The notes under the pieces were generated by a model. It had not been told where the DNA came from. It made no database searches and saw only the letters and a program-made list of their open reading frames with translations. The translations under genes and the position numbers were made by a program. 64,000 nucleotides of DNA, from positions 2,046,001-2,110,000 of the forward strand of contig NZ_AP026442.1 of NCBI RefSeq assembly GCF_027923705.1. Reading direction: 5' to 3'. The stretch is from Cellulomonas sp. NTE-D12. Its GTDB lineage: Bacteria > Actinomycetota > Actinomycetes > Actinomycetales > Cellulomonadaceae. This document shows, piece after piece, positions 51,355 to 62,945 of the stretch (positions within the stretch are counted from its first letter, which is position 1; each line of letters opens with the position of its first letter).

Positions 51355-53244
51355 TCAGTCGGACGCGCCGAGCGCGGTCAGCACGTCCGCGGCGACGTCG
51401 GCGGCACCGAGCCGCAGCTGGTCGACCAGCTGCTCGCGAGTCGCGTGCCCCAGGAACGCGCGCGGGACGCCGAACGACTGCACGGGCTCACGCAGCCCCT
51501 GCTCGACGCAGCGCTGAGCGAGCAGCGACCCGACGCCGCCCTCGACCAGGCCGTCCTCGAGCGTGACGACGTGCTCGTGCTCACCGACCAGCTTCACCAG
51601 CGTCGGCGGGACCGGCACCGGCCACAGCGGGTCGACCACCGTCACGGCCAGGCCGTGCGCCGCGAGCAGGTCGCCGACCGCCAGAGCGGTCGGCACCATC
51701 GCACCGACCCCGACGACCAGCACGCGCCGGGCCCCAGGGCGGTCCTTCACGGCGTGCCGGGCGAGCACGTCGACCCCGTCCAGGTGCTCGATCGCGGGCA
51801 CGGGCTCGGGCAGCGCACCCTTCGGGTACCGCACGACCGTGGGAGCGTCGTCCACGTCGACGGCGGTGCGCAGCGCCGTGCGCAGCGTCGCCTCGTCACG
51901 CGGTGCAGCCAGGCGCAGCCCCGGCACCAACGAGAGCAGCGAGAGGTCCCACATGCCGTTGTGGCTGGCACCGTCGTCGCCGGTGATCCCGGCGCGGTCG
52001 AGGACGAACGTCACACCGGCACGGTGCAGCGCCACGTCCATCAGAACCTGGTCGAAGGCGCGGTTGAGGAAGGTCGCGTACACCGCCACCACGGGGTGCA
52101 GCCCGGCGAAGGCCATCCCGGCGGCGGACGTCGCGGCGTGCTGCTCGGCGATGCCGACGTCGAACACGCGCTCGGGGAACTCGGCGGCGAAGGGCGCCAG
52201 CCCGACCGGCTGGAGCATCGCGGCGGTGACCGCGACGACGTCACGGCGCCGACGGCCGATCCGGACGATCTCGTCGGCGAACACGCTCGTCCACCCGAAG
52301 CGTGAGGGCGCCAGGGGCAGGCCGGTCTCCGGGTGGATCTGGCCCACCGCGTGGAACCGGTCGGCGACGTCCTGCTCGGCGGGGGTGTACCCGCGGCCCT
52401 TCTCCGTGATCACGTGCACGATCACCGGACCGCCGTAGGCGCGCGCCCGGCGCAGCGCCCGCTCGACCTCGCGCTCGTCGTGACCGTCGACGGGGCCGAT
52501 GTACTTCAGGCCGAGGTCCTCGAACATGCCCTGCGGCGCGACGACGTCCTTCAGGCCCTTCTTCAGTCCGTGCAGGGCGTCGTAGGCCAGGCGTCCCGGC
52601 GGACCGGACCGGCGCAGCGTCGCCTTGCCCCAGCTCAGCACGCTCTCGTACCCCTGCGTGGTGCGGAGCGTGTCGAGGTGCCGCGCGAGGCCGCCGATGG
52701 TCGGGGCGTAGCTGCGCCCGTTGTCGTTCACGACGACGACGAGGCGGCGGTCCTCCCCCGCGGCGATGTTGTTCAGCGCCTCCCAGGCCATGCCCCCGGT
52801 CAGCGCCCCGTCACCGATCACCGCGACGACGTGCCGGTCCGGCTCGCCCCGCAGCTCGTACGCCTTGGCGATGCCGTCGGCCCAGCTCAGCGCCGTCGAC
52901 GCGTGCGAGTTCTCCACCACGTCGTGCTCGGACTCGCTGCGGCTGGGGTACCCGGACAGACCGCCACGGCGCCGCAGCTGCGTGAAGTCGGACCGACCGG
53001 TCAGCAGCTTGTGCACGTACGCCTGGTGACCCGTGTCGAACACCAGGGTGTCGTGCGGGGATCGGAACACCCGGTGGAGCGCGATGGTCAGCTCGACGAC
53101 GCCGAGGTTGGGGCCGAGGTGGCCGCCCGTCCGCGAGACGGACTCGACCAGGAAGCGCCGGATCTCGCCGGCGAGCTCGTCCACCTCGCGGGGCGTGAGC
53201 CGCCGGACGTCCGCGGGCGACGAGATGTGCTCCAGGAGCCCCAC
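51355..53244 (-). CDS. dxs: 1-deoxy-D-xylulose-5-phosphate synthase
   Basis: A 629-residue thiamine-diphosphate enzyme that condenses pyruvate and glyceraldehyde 3-phosphate in the first step of the MEP isoprenoid pathway. SRTGGHLGPNLGVVELTIALH, FDTGHQAYVHKLLTGR, GDGALTGGMAWEALNN (the thiamine GDG-N motif), VVNDNGRSYAPT, GPVDGHDEREVE, DVGIAEQHAATSAAG with the catalytic Glu, and RAGITGDDGASHNGMWD are conserved. GTG 53244 is preceded by GGAGGGAGGG, and the 19 codons before it are low-complexity. The gene is monocistronic and is followed downstream on the same strand by pflB2, 97 bp away. Confidence 0.96.
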   Translation of the reverse strand: MGLLEHISSPADVRRLTPREVDELAGEIRRFLVESVSRTGGHLGPNLGVVELTIALHRVFRSPHDTLVFDTGHQAYVHKLLTGRSDFTQLRRRGGLSGYPSRSESEHDVVENSHASTALSWADGIAKAYELRGEPDRHVVAVIGDGALTGGMAWEALNNIAAGEDRRLVVVVNDNGRSYAPTIGGLARHLDTLRTTQGYESVLSWGKATLRRSGPPGRLAYDALHGLKKGLKDVVAPQGMFEDLGLKYIGPVDGHDEREVERALRRARAYGGPVIVHVITEKGRGYTPAEQDVADRFHAVGQIHPETGLPLAPSRFGWTSVFADEIVRIGRRRRDVVAVTAAMLQPVGLAPFAAEFPERVFDVGIAEQHAATSAAGMAFAGLHPVVAVYATFLNRAFDQVLMDVALHRAGVTFVLDRAGITGDDGASHNGMWDLSLLSLVPGLRLAAPRDEATLRTALRTAVDVDDAPTVVRYPKGALPEPVPAIEHLDGVDVLARHAVKDRPGARRVLVVGVGAMVPTALAVGDLLAAHGLAVTVVDPLWPVPVPPTLVKLVGEHEHVVTLEDGLVEGGVGSLLAQRCVEQGLREPVQSFGVPRAFLGHATREQLVDQLRLGAADVAADVLTALGASD

Positions 53245-53447
53245 GCTGCCCTCCCTCCGGCCGCCGCTCGACCGCCGCACCGCACGAAGGCCGAAGGACA
53301 CTGTATGGCCGCTGGCCCCGGACCGTCGCGCTCACCGGCACGGGGCCGCAGCGCGCGGGCGGCGCACGGGCGGTGTACCCGCACTCGTCGACGGGCGGCC
53401 GCCCGGCGGACCCGGTCGCGACCCGAGGGCTGTCGTGCGACCCCCGG

Positions 53448-53453
53448 TAGGCT
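53448..53453 (+). promoter_or_regulatory. Probable -10 element of guaB1
   Basis: TAGGCT lies 27 bp before the ATG at 53475, leaving a short leader with the strong ribosome binding site AAAGGGGA. The rest of the 230-bp divergent gap between dxs and guaB1 shows nothing else I can support. Confidence 0.45.
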
Positions 53454-53474
53454 GTCTCGGAAAGGGGAACTCCC

Positions 53475-54929
53475 ATGCGCTTCCTGCCCGGCCACACGGC
53501 CTCCGGCGACCTGACCTACGGCGACGTCTTCCTCGTCCCGTCCCGGTCGGAGGTCGTCTCCCGGTTCGACGTCGACCTCACCACCGGTGACGGCACCGGG
53601 ACGACGATCCCCGTCGTCGTCGCGAACATGACCGCCGTCGCGGGGCGACGGATGGCGGAGACCGTCGCCCGCCGCGGCGGCCTCGCGGTGCTGCCCCAGG
53701 ACACCCCGACGGACGTGGTGGCCGAGGTTGTCGCCTCCGTCAAGTCCCGGCACCCCGTCGTCGAGACCGCCGTGGTGGTCAGCCCGCACGACACCGTGCA
53801 GACCGCGGTCACCCTGATCGGCAAGCGCTCGCACGGTGCCGCGGTGGTGGTGGACGAGGGCCGCCCGGTCGGGGTGGTCACCGAGGCCGACTGCCGCGAC
53901 GTCGACCGGTTCACCCAGGTTGCCGAGGTGATGGCGCAGAACCCGACGACGCTCGACCTGCACGTGCTGGAGCAGCGCGGGACGGCGGGCCTCGAGGACG
54001 CGTACGAGCGCCTGCACGCCTCGCGCCGTCGGTTCGCGCCGGTGGTGCGCGACGGCATGCTGATCGGGGTGCTGACCCAGGTCGGGGCGCTGCGGTCCTC
54101 GATCTACACGCCCGCCCTGGACGGGCGTGGCCGGCTTCGGGTCGGCGCTGCGGTGGGCATCAACGGCGACGTGCGGGCGAAGGCGGCGAGCCTGCTCGAG
54201 GCCGAGGTCGACGTGCTCGTCGTCGACACGGCGCACGGCCACCAGCGCAAGATGCTCGACGCGCTGGCAGCCGTCCGCTCGCTCGACCCGCAGGTGCCCG
54301 TCGTCGCGGGGAACGTCGTCACCGCCCAGGGCACGCGCGACCTCGTCGAGGCGGGCGCGGACATCGTCAAGGTCGGCGTGGGCCCGGGTGCGATGTGCAC
54401 CACGCGCATGATGACCGCCGTCGGCCGGCCGCAGTTCTCGGCCGTGCTGGAGTGCGCGCAGGAGGCACGGCGACTCGGCCGCAGCGTCTGGGCCGACGGC
54501 GGCGTCCGGTACCCGCGCGACGTCGCCCTGGCGCTGTCCGCCGGTGCGTCGCAGGTGATGATCGGCTCCTGGTTCGCCGGCACGCACGAGTCGCCGGGCG
54601 ACCTGCACACGGACCCCGACGGGCGGCTGTACAAGGAGAGCTTCGGCATGGCGTCCGCCCGCGCGGTCGCCGCTCGCACGCGCGGCGGCTCGCCGTTCGA
54701 GCGTGCGCGCAAGGGGCTCTACGAGGAGGGCATCTCCTCCTCGCGGATGTACCTCGACCCGCGTCGCCCCGGCGTCGAGGACCTGATCGACTCGATCACG
54801 GCCGGGGTCCGCTCCGCCGCCACCTACGTCGGGGCCAGCACGCTCGAGGAGCTGCACGAGCGTGCCGTGGTGGGCCTGCAGTCGGCCGCCGGTTACGACG
54901 AGGGCCGCCCGCTGCCGGACGGCTGGTGA
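53475..54929 (+). CDS. guaB1: GuaB1-family IMP dehydrogenase-related protein (probable GMP reductase)
   Basis: A 484-residue protein of the IMPDH/GMP reductase superfamily. The barrel is interrupted by a CBS pair at about residues 95-215 (VVVSPHDTVQTAVTLIGKRSHGAAVVV and GMLIGVLTQVGALR). The catalytic cysteine loop is VGVGPGAMCTTRMMTAVGRPQF, and ADGGVRYPRDVALALSAGA is the phosphate-binding region. YKESFGMAS resembles the flap of this family. The GuaB1 subgroup in mycobacteria was reported to act as a GMP reductase rather than IMPDH, so purine salvage is the best guess. It heads an operon with a glutamine amidotransferase-like gene 4 bp downstream. Confidence 0.87.
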   Translation: MRFLPGHTASGDLTYGDVFLVPSRSEVVSRFDVDLTTGDGTGTTIPVVVANMTAVAGRRMAETVARRGGLAVLPQDTPTDVVAEVVASVKSRHPVVETAVVVSPHDTVQTAVTLIGKRSHGAAVVVDEGRPVGVVTEADCRDVDRFTQVAEVMAQNPTTLDLHVLEQRGTAGLEDAYERLHASRRRFAPVVRDGMLIGVLTQVGALRSSIYTPALDGRGRLRVGAAVGINGDVRAKAASLLEAEVDVLVVDTAHGHQRKMLDALAAVRSLDPQVPVVAGNVVTAQGTRDLVEAGADIVKVGVGPGAMCTTRMMTAVGRPQFSAVLECAQEARRLGRSVWADGGVRYPRDVALALSAGASQVMIGSWFAGTHESPGDLHTDPDGRLYKESFGMASARAVAARTRGGSPFERARKGLYEEGISSSRMYLDPRRPGVEDLIDSITAGVRSAATYVGASTLEELHERAVVGLQSAAGYDEGRPLPDGW

Positions 54930-54933
54930 GCCG

Positions 54934-55635
54934 GTGCGTCCTGCGCTGATCCTGACGCACGCGCCGCACGAGGGTCCGGGGCTGATCGGCCCGGGCCTCG
55001 GCGCGCCCTACCGGGTGCGGACGGTGCTGGACGACCCGGCACCGCGGCTGCCCGACGTCGACGAGCTGTCCGGGCTGGTGGTCATGGGCGGACCCATGGA
55101 CGCCGACGACGTCGCCGGCCATCCGGGTCTGGCGGCCGAGCGTGAGCTGATCGCCGCCGCGGTGGACGCCGGCGTCCCGGTGCTGGGTGTGTGCCTGGGC
55201 ATGCAGCTGCTGGGCCTCGCCCTCGGCGCACCGCTCCGTCGGCGGGCCGGGTCCGAGCTCGGGTTCGGCCCAGTCGAGCTCGTGGCCGACGACCCGGTGC
55301 TGTCGGCGCTCGGCGCCGTCGGCACGGCGCCCACGGTGCTGCACTGGCACTCCGACGCCGTCGAGCTGCCGGACGGCGCCACCCTGCTGGCCCGGTCCGC
55401 GATGACGCCGGTGCAGGCCTTCAGGGCCGGTTCGGCGCTGGGCATCCAGTTCCACCTCGAGGTCGGGGCCGACCAGCTCGAGCTGTGGCTGGCGACCCCC
55501 GAGATGGTCGGCGAGCTCGACGAGGACGAGGTGGATGCCCTGCGGACGGCGGCGGCGGCCCACCTGCCCGCGCTGACGGTCGCCGGCACCTCCGTGGTCA
55601 CCGCGTTCGCCGACCAGGTGCGCAGCCGCGGGTGA
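54934..55635 (+). CDS. Class I glutamine amidotransferase-like protein
   Basis: A 233-residue protein with a type 1 glutamine amidotransferase fold. LVVMGGPMDADD is the oxyanion strand, GVCLGMQLLGLALG contains the nucleophile cysteine, and GIQFHLEV carries the histidine and glutamate of the triad. No synthetase partner domain is attached. Free-standing homologues often act as gamma-glutamyl hydrolases or GMP-synthase-like proteins, and the substrate is unknown. It starts 4 bp after guaB1 and its stop overlaps the Nudix gene by four bases, so a role in purine nucleotide turnover is likely but inferred. Confidence 0.82.
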   Translation: MRPALILTHAPHEGPGLIGPGLGAPYRVRTVLDDPAPRLPDVDELSGLVVMGGPMDADDVAGHPGLAAERELIAAAVDAGVPVLGVCLGMQLLGLALGAPLRRRAGSELGFGPVELVADDPVLSALGAVGTAPTVLHWHSDAVELPDGATLLARSAMTPVQAFRAGSALGIQFHLEVGADQLELWLATPEMVGELDEDEVDALRTAAAAHLPALTVAGTSVVTAFADQVRSRG

Positions 55636-56294
55636 GCACGGACGCCCGCGCCGAGCTGTCCGCGCTCGTCGCGGCGGGTCCGCCGTGGCAGCTCGACGCG
55701 TCCCGGTCCGTGGCGGTTCCCGGTTCGCGGGCCGCCGCGGTCCTCGTGCTCTTCGGCGTGCTCGACGCGGTCCCGGCACGTTCGGCGGCTGGCGCACCGG
55801 TCTCCACCGACCTCGACGTGCTGCTGCAGCGCCGTGCGGCGACCCTCGGGCACCATCCCGGCCAGATCGCCTTCCCAGGCGGCCGGCTGGAGGCGGGCGA
55901 GACGCCGGAGCAGGCCGCGGTCCGCGAGGCGGTCGAGGAGACGGGCCTCGACCCGGCCGGTGTCGAGGTGCTCGGTTCCCTCCCGGCGTTGCCGCTGCCC
56001 GTCAGCCGCCACGTGGTCACGCCGGTCCCGGCGTGGTGGGCACGTCCGTCGCGGGTGGCGGCCGTCGACCACCGCGAGACGGTGGACGTGTTCCGCATCC
56101 CCGTCGCGGACCTGCTGGACCCGGCGAGTCGCGGCACTGTGCGACTGCGTCGTGCACCGGCGGTCAGCACGCCGGCCTTCGAGGTCGCCGGTGTCGTCGT
56201 CTGGGGCTTCACCGCCCTGGTGCTCTCCGGCATGTTCGACTCGCTCGGCTGGACCCGGCCCTGGGACGCCTCGCGTCGCATCGAGCTGCCCTGA
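55632..56294 (+). CDS. Nudix hydrolase, CoA pyrophosphatase type
   Basis: A 220-residue Nudix enzyme. The Nudix box runs GGRLEAGETPEQ into AAVREAVEETGL (GX5EX7REUXEEXGU). The stretch RRAATLGHHPGQIAFPGG just before it is the hallmark of the CoA pyrophosphatase subgroup, which cleaves CoA and its derivatives to phosphopantetheine and 3',5'-ADP. The GTG overlaps the amidotransferase stop. The operon ends at a strong hairpin. Confidence 0.88.
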   Translation: MSTDARAELSALVAAGPPWQLDASRSVAVPGSRAAAVLVLFGVLDAVPARSAAGAPVSTDLDVLLQRRAATLGHHPGQIAFPGGRLEAGETPEQAAVREAVEETGLDPAGVEVLGSLPALPLPVSRHVVTPVPAWWARPSRVAAVDHRETVDVFRIPVADLLDPASRGTVRLRRAPAVSTPAFEVAGVVVWGFTALVLSGMFDSLGWTRPWDASRRIELP

Positions 56295-56329
56295 CCTGCG
56301 GCACGCCGAGCGTGCACGCGCCCCGACGA

Positions 56330-56378
56330 CGAGGCCGCCTCGACCTGGCCGGAACCGGACCAGGTCGAGGCGGCCTCG
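56330..56378. terminator. Bidirectional hairpin terminator between the Nudix gene and acn
   Basis: A perfect 19-bp inverted repeat pairs 56330-56348 with 56360-56378 around an 11-base loop, located between convergent genes only 94 bp apart. Confidence 0.85.
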
Positions 56379-56388
56379 TGCTTCGGCG

Positions 56389-59133
<2,745 letters not shown>

Positions 59134-59193
59134 GAGGTGCTCCTTCGCTGGACGGGTCGGTGCCGTGCGGCCAGGAGCCGGGCAGGACCGATT

Positions 59194-59211
59194 TATCTCG
59201 ACGTCGAGATA
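59194..59211 (-). promoter_or_regulatory. Perfect 18-bp palindromic operator in the aconitase promoter
   Basis: TATCTCGACGTCGAGATA reads the same on both strands. It lies 61-78 bp before the acn ATG and directly follows, on the minus strand, TAAGAT (59216-59211), a possible -10. A palindrome of this length at a promoter is a typical dimeric repressor site. From memory it resembles the 18-bp sites of MarR-family regulators of the TamR/UrtR type, which control aconitase in Streptomyces. Confidence 0.7.
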
Positions 59212-59241
59212 TCTTACCCTGCCCGACTCCCGACCGGCACC

Positions 59242-59418
59242 TCAGCCGGCGGGTGTGTCCCGGTGCTCGACCGCCTCGGCGGCCTTCCGCTCGGCCTCGA
59301 CCAGACGCTCGTAGGTACGGGGGTCGTAGTCCGGCGTGCCCTGCTTGAACAGCTCCTCCGTCACCGCCCGCTTGGCCTCGGCCAGGCGCTGGGTGGCGAC
59401 CTCCCTCTCCTCGCTCAC
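59242..59418 (-). CDS. Small charged helical protein of unknown function
   Basis: A 58-residue protein that is almost entirely charged and helical: VSEEREVATQRLAEAKRAV, then EELFKQGTPDYDPRTYERLV and EAERKAAEAVEHRDTPAG. Two amphipathic helices are joined at GTPDYDPRTY. The GTG start is supported by GAGGAGGGAGC at the right distance. No family is recognised. It lies upstream of acn on the same strand and the acn promoter palindrome lies just after its stop, so it is probably transcribed separately. Confidence 0.65.
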   Translation of the reverse strand: MSEEREVATQRLAEAKRAVTEELFKQGTPDYDPRTYERLVEAERKAAEAVEHRDTPAG

Positions 59419-59554
59419 TGCCGTGCTCCCTCCTCGGCGAGGTGACCGCCGTCACGACCACACTAGGCGCGCGCCGGTCGGCACGCACCGGCCGCGAGCG
59501 CCGCCTGCCGCGACGCGCGAGGGCCGATGTGGGTGGCTCGCGGACCCCGGCCGG

Positions 59555-60778
59555 TCAGCGCTCGAGGACCGCGACCGCCTCGAGGTGGTGCGTGTGCGGG
59601 AAGAGGTCGAACCCCTGCAGCCGCGTCAGCCGGTAGCCCGCCTCGCCGAGCACCCCGATGTCGCGGGCGAGTGCGGCCGGGTCGCACGCCACGTAGACGA
59701 CGCGGTCAGGGCGCAGCGCCGCCACGGCACCGACGACGGCCCGTCCGGCACCGGTCCGGGGCGGGTCGAGCACGACGACGTCGGCGTGCACCACGTCGTC
59801 GGCCCGGCTGAGCACCTGGGCCACGTCGCCGTGGTGCAGCGTGACGTTGTCCCGGTCGTGCAGCGTCCGACGGGCGTCGCGCACGGCGCGCTCGTCACCC
59901 TCGACGCTCACCACGGACCCGGTCGGCCCGACGGCGTCCGCCAGGGGCACGGTGAACAGGCCGGCGCCGGAGTAGAGGTCCGCCACCGTGGCGCCGACGA
60001 CGTCGCCGACACCGGCCCGGACCGCGTCGACCAGCACCGCCGGAGCCGCTCGGTGCACCTGCCAGAACCCGGCCGCGGACACGCGGTAGACGTCGTCGCC
60101 GACCCGCTCGTGGACGGAGGACCGCGCGTTGGGACGGGTGTCCGGGCGGCTGCGGCGCAGGTCGAACGGGACACCGTCGAGCAGCACCAACGGCTCGTCA
60201 CCACCGGCGGGGGCGACGGCCTCGATCCGCGCCCCGGCGGGCCAGCGGCGCTCGAACAGGCCGAGCCCGGCGATCGTCTCGGTGGCGAGCGGCATGGACT
60301 CCAGCGCCTGGACGTCGTGCGACCGGAAGCGCCGCATGCCGGCACGGCCGGAGCCGTCGGCCACGAGGTCGATCCGGGTGCGGTAGGCCAGCCCGTCACG
60401 CTCCTCGTCGCCCGGCGCGGCCAGCACCGGCACGTCCGGCTCGACGTGCGCCAGCCGGCGCAGCTGCTCGTCGAGCACGGCTGCCTTCCAGGCGCGCTGC
60501 GCCGGCAGCGCCACATGAGCGAGCTCACCGCCGCCCACACCGCCGGGCCCCGCCGCCGGCCAGACGGACGGCACCCGGTCCGGCGAGGCCTCCAGCACCT
60601 CGACGGCGTCGGCGCGCCAGAACCGGCGTCCCTCGCCCGACTCGGTCAGCCGAGCGCGCACCCGCTCGCCGGGCAGGCTGTGCCGCACGAACACCACGCG
60701 CCCGTGCAGGCGTGCGACGCAGTGGCCACCGTGCGCGACCGGACCGACCTCCAGCTCGACCAGGGCGTCACCAGGCAC
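59555..60778 (-). CDS. TrmA/RumA-family RNA (uracil-5-)-methyltransferase-like protein
   Basis: A 407-residue SAM-dependent RNA methyltransferase. The first 60 residues form a TRAM RNA-binding domain (VGPVAHGGHCVARLHGRVVFVRHSLPGE). The catalytic domain has VADLYSGAGLFTVPLA for SAM binding, VVLDPPRTGAG, and the nucleophile cysteine in VVYVACDPAALARD. The four cysteines of the RumA [4Fe-4S] cluster are not present, as in many actinobacterial members. 23S rRNA or tRNA is the usual target. It overlaps the upstream APC permease gene by 11 bp. The same gene pair precedes the TrkA-type genes ceoB-ceoC in M. tuberculosis (Rv2689c-Rv2692). Confidence 0.87.
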   Translation of the reverse strand: MPGDALVELEVGPVAHGGHCVARLHGRVVFVRHSLPGERVRARLTESGEGRRFWRADAVEVLEASPDRVPSVWPAAGPGGVGGGELAHVALPAQRAWKAAVLDEQLRRLAHVEPDVPVLAAPGDEERDGLAYRTRIDLVADGSGRAGMRRFRSHDVQALESMPLATETIAGLGLFERRWPAGARIEAVAPAGGDEPLVLLDGVPFDLRRSRPDTRPNARSSVHERVGDDVYRVSAAGFWQVHRAAPAVLVDAVRAGVGDVVGATVADLYSGAGLFTVPLADAVGPTGSVVSVEGDERAVRDARRTLHDRDNVTLHHGDVAQVLSRADDVVHADVVVLDPPRTGAGRAVVGAVAALRPDRVVYVACDPAALARDIGVLGEAGYRLTRLQGFDLFPHTHHLEAVAVLER

Positions 60779-62768
60779 GTGGCACTGTCCCCGGGGTGCG
60801 CTCCTCGAGGCCGGTCTGACCTTCGCTCGACGCCAGCTGCCACGGGACCGACGCGACCACGACGCCCGGCGTGAACAGCAGCCGCCCCTTCAGGCGCAGG
60901 GCGCTCTGGTTGTGCAGCAGGGCCTCCCACCAGTGCCCGACCACGTACTCGGGGATGTACACCACGACGAGGTCGCGCGGGCTCTCACGGTGGATCGACC
61001 GGACGTAGGCGACCACCGGCCGGGTGATCTCGCGGAACGGCGAGTCCAGCACCTTCAGCGGGACGGGCACCTCGAGCCGCTCCCACGCGGTCCGCAGCGC
61101 CGCCACCTCCTCCGGCTCCACGCCGACGGTCACCGCCTCGAGCACCTGCGGCCGGGACGCCCGGGCGTACGAGAGCGCCCGCATGGTCGGCCGGTGCAGG
61201 TGGGAGACGAGCACGATCGCGTGCACGCGGCTCGGCAGCGCCTTCGCGGAGCCGACGTCCTGCAGCGCCAGCTCGCGGCGCACCCGCGTGTAGTGCTTGT
61301 GGATCGCCTGCATGAGCAGGAACACCGCGGCCATCGCGAGGATGGCGATGTACGCGCCGCGCACGAACTTGGTGATCAGGACGACGAGGAGCACGGCGGA
61401 CGTCATGCAGAAGCCGAACGCGTTGATGATCCGCGACCGCTTCATCGCCGCACGCTTCGCCGCGTCCTGCTCGGTGCGCAGCTCGCGCGTCCAGTGCCGC
61501 GTCATGCCGAGCTGGCTCAGCGTGAAGGAGACGAACACGCCGACGATGTAGAGCTGGATCAGGCGGGTGACCTGCGCGTCGAACGCCCAGATCAGGATGA
61601 TCGCGCCGGCCGCCAGCGTGACGATGCCGTTGGAGAAGGCGAGCCGGTCACCGCGGGTGTGCAGCTGCCGGGGCAGGTACCCGTCGCGGGCCAGGATCGA
61701 GCCGAGCACCGGGAACCCGTTGAAGGCGGTGTTCGCCGCCAGCGTCAGGATGAGGCCCGTCACCACGGCGGTGATGGCGAACATCCAACCGGCGCCGTGG
61801 AACACCGACGCGGCGAGCTGGCTGATCACCGGGTGCTGCACGTACGAGTCGCCGACGGGAACCCCGTCCCGCAGCAGCTGCTCGGACGGCCGGTCCGCGA
61901 AGGTGACGCCGGTCGCGCGCGACAGCAGCAGGATCGACATGATCATCGTGATCGAGATGCCGCCGAGAAGAGCCAGGGTGGTGGCGGCGTTCTTCGACTT
62001 CGGCTTGCGGAACGCGGGCACACCGTTCGAGATCGCCTCGACACCCGTCAACGCCGCCGAGCCCGACGCGAAGGCCCGCAGCACCAGGAACGCGCCTCCC
62101 AGGCCCGTGACCCCGGTCTGGTACCCCGCCTCCGGGTTGAGGGTGAAGCCGGCGCTCTCGGCCATCGGGAGGTGCCCGGTCACGTAGCGGATCGCGCCGA
62201 CCACGGCCAGCAGGCCGATCACGCCCATGAAGCAGTACACCGGGATGGCGAACGCGGTCCCGGACTCCTTGACCCCGCGCAGGTTGATCAGCATCAGCAC
62301 GACGACCAGGCCGATGGCGAAGTCCCGCTCGTGACCCTGCAGGGCGGGGATCGCGGTCGCCGCGTACTGCGCGCCCGACGAGATGGACACGGCCACCGTC
62401 AGCACGTAGTCGACCAGGAGTGCGCTCGCGACGGTGACACCCGCGTTCGGGCCGAGGTTCACGGTGGCGACCTCGTAGTCGCCACCGCCCGAGGGGTACG
62501 CGTGCACGTTCTGCCGGTAGGAGGCGACCACGGTCACCATGACGACGACCACGGCGACGCCGATCCACGGCGACACGGCCAGCGCGGCCACCCCGGCGAT
62601 GGACAGCGTCAGCAGGATCTCGTCCGGGGCGTACGCGACCGAGGAGAGCGCGTCCGAGGCGAACACCGGCAGGGCGATGCGCTTGGGCAGCAGCGTGTGA
62701 CCGAGGCGGTCGCTGCGCATGGGGCGGCCCAGCAGGAGCCGCTTGGCCGCGTCGGCGATCTCGGACAC
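60768..62768 (-). CDS. APC-superfamily permease, KimA-like
   Basis: A 666-residue integral membrane protein with about 12 helices and a cytoplasmic C-terminal domain of about 180 residues. RIALPVFASDALSSVAYAPDEILL, YPSGGGDYEVATVNLG and GVEAISNGVPAFRKPKSKNAATTL are typical of the amino acid-permease-like group that includes the potassium importer KimA. HAIVLVSHLHRPTMRALSYARA in the tail resembles a universal-stress-like soluble domain. Divergent location next to two TrkA-type RCK proteins supports potassium transport, though amino-acid transport is not excluded. It is the first gene of a minus-strand pair with the RNA methyltransferase. Confidence 0.85.
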   Translation of the reverse strand: MSEIADAAKRLLLGRPMRSDRLGHTLLPKRIALPVFASDALSSVAYAPDEILLTLSIAGVAALAVSPWIGVAVVVVMVTVVASYRQNVHAYPSGGGDYEVATVNLGPNAGVTVASALLVDYVLTVAVSISSGAQYAATAIPALQGHERDFAIGLVVVLMLINLRGVKESGTAFAIPVYCFMGVIGLLAVVGAIRYVTGHLPMAESAGFTLNPEAGYQTGVTGLGGAFLVLRAFASGSAALTGVEAISNGVPAFRKPKSKNAATTLALLGGISITMIMSILLLSRATGVTFADRPSEQLLRDGVPVGDSYVQHPVISQLAASVFHGAGWMFAITAVVTGLILTLAANTAFNGFPVLGSILARDGYLPRQLHTRGDRLAFSNGIVTLAAGAIILIWAFDAQVTRLIQLYIVGVFVSFTLSQLGMTRHWTRELRTEQDAAKRAAMKRSRIINAFGFCMTSAVLLVVLITKFVRGAYIAILAMAAVFLLMQAIHKHYTRVRRELALQDVGSAKALPSRVHAIVLVSHLHRPTMRALSYARASRPQVLEAVTVGVEPEEVAALRTAWERLEVPVPLKVLDSPFREITRPVVAYVRSIHRESPRDLVVVYIPEYVVGHWWEALLHNQSALRLKGRLLFTPGVVVASVPWQLASSEGQTGLEERTPGTVPRAW

Positions 62769-62931
62769 GAGGCCAGATCGTATGCCCCGGGTGCGCCCGC
62801 CACAGCCGGGCCCGGCGCTCGCCAGGCTGGCCCTGGTGCAGGCCCTGGCGGTCGTCGAGCGCCCGTTCCGCGCCGGCCCGCCGCCCGTGGGGCCGCCTCA
62901 CCGCCGGGCCGCGACCCTCCGACCGAGGCTG

Positions 62932-62937
62932 TAGCGT
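62932..62937 (+). promoter_or_regulatory. Probable -10 of leaderless first trkA gene
   Basis: TAGCGT lies eight bases before GTG 62946 and matches TANNNT exactly. Confidence 0.45.
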
Positions 62938-62945
62938 GACCGCCT

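Noticed and set aside
53088..54857. Open frame antisense to guaB1 extending into dxs
   Set aside because: The C-terminal part reads dxs in the wrong frame and the rest is complementary to guaB1. Not a gene.
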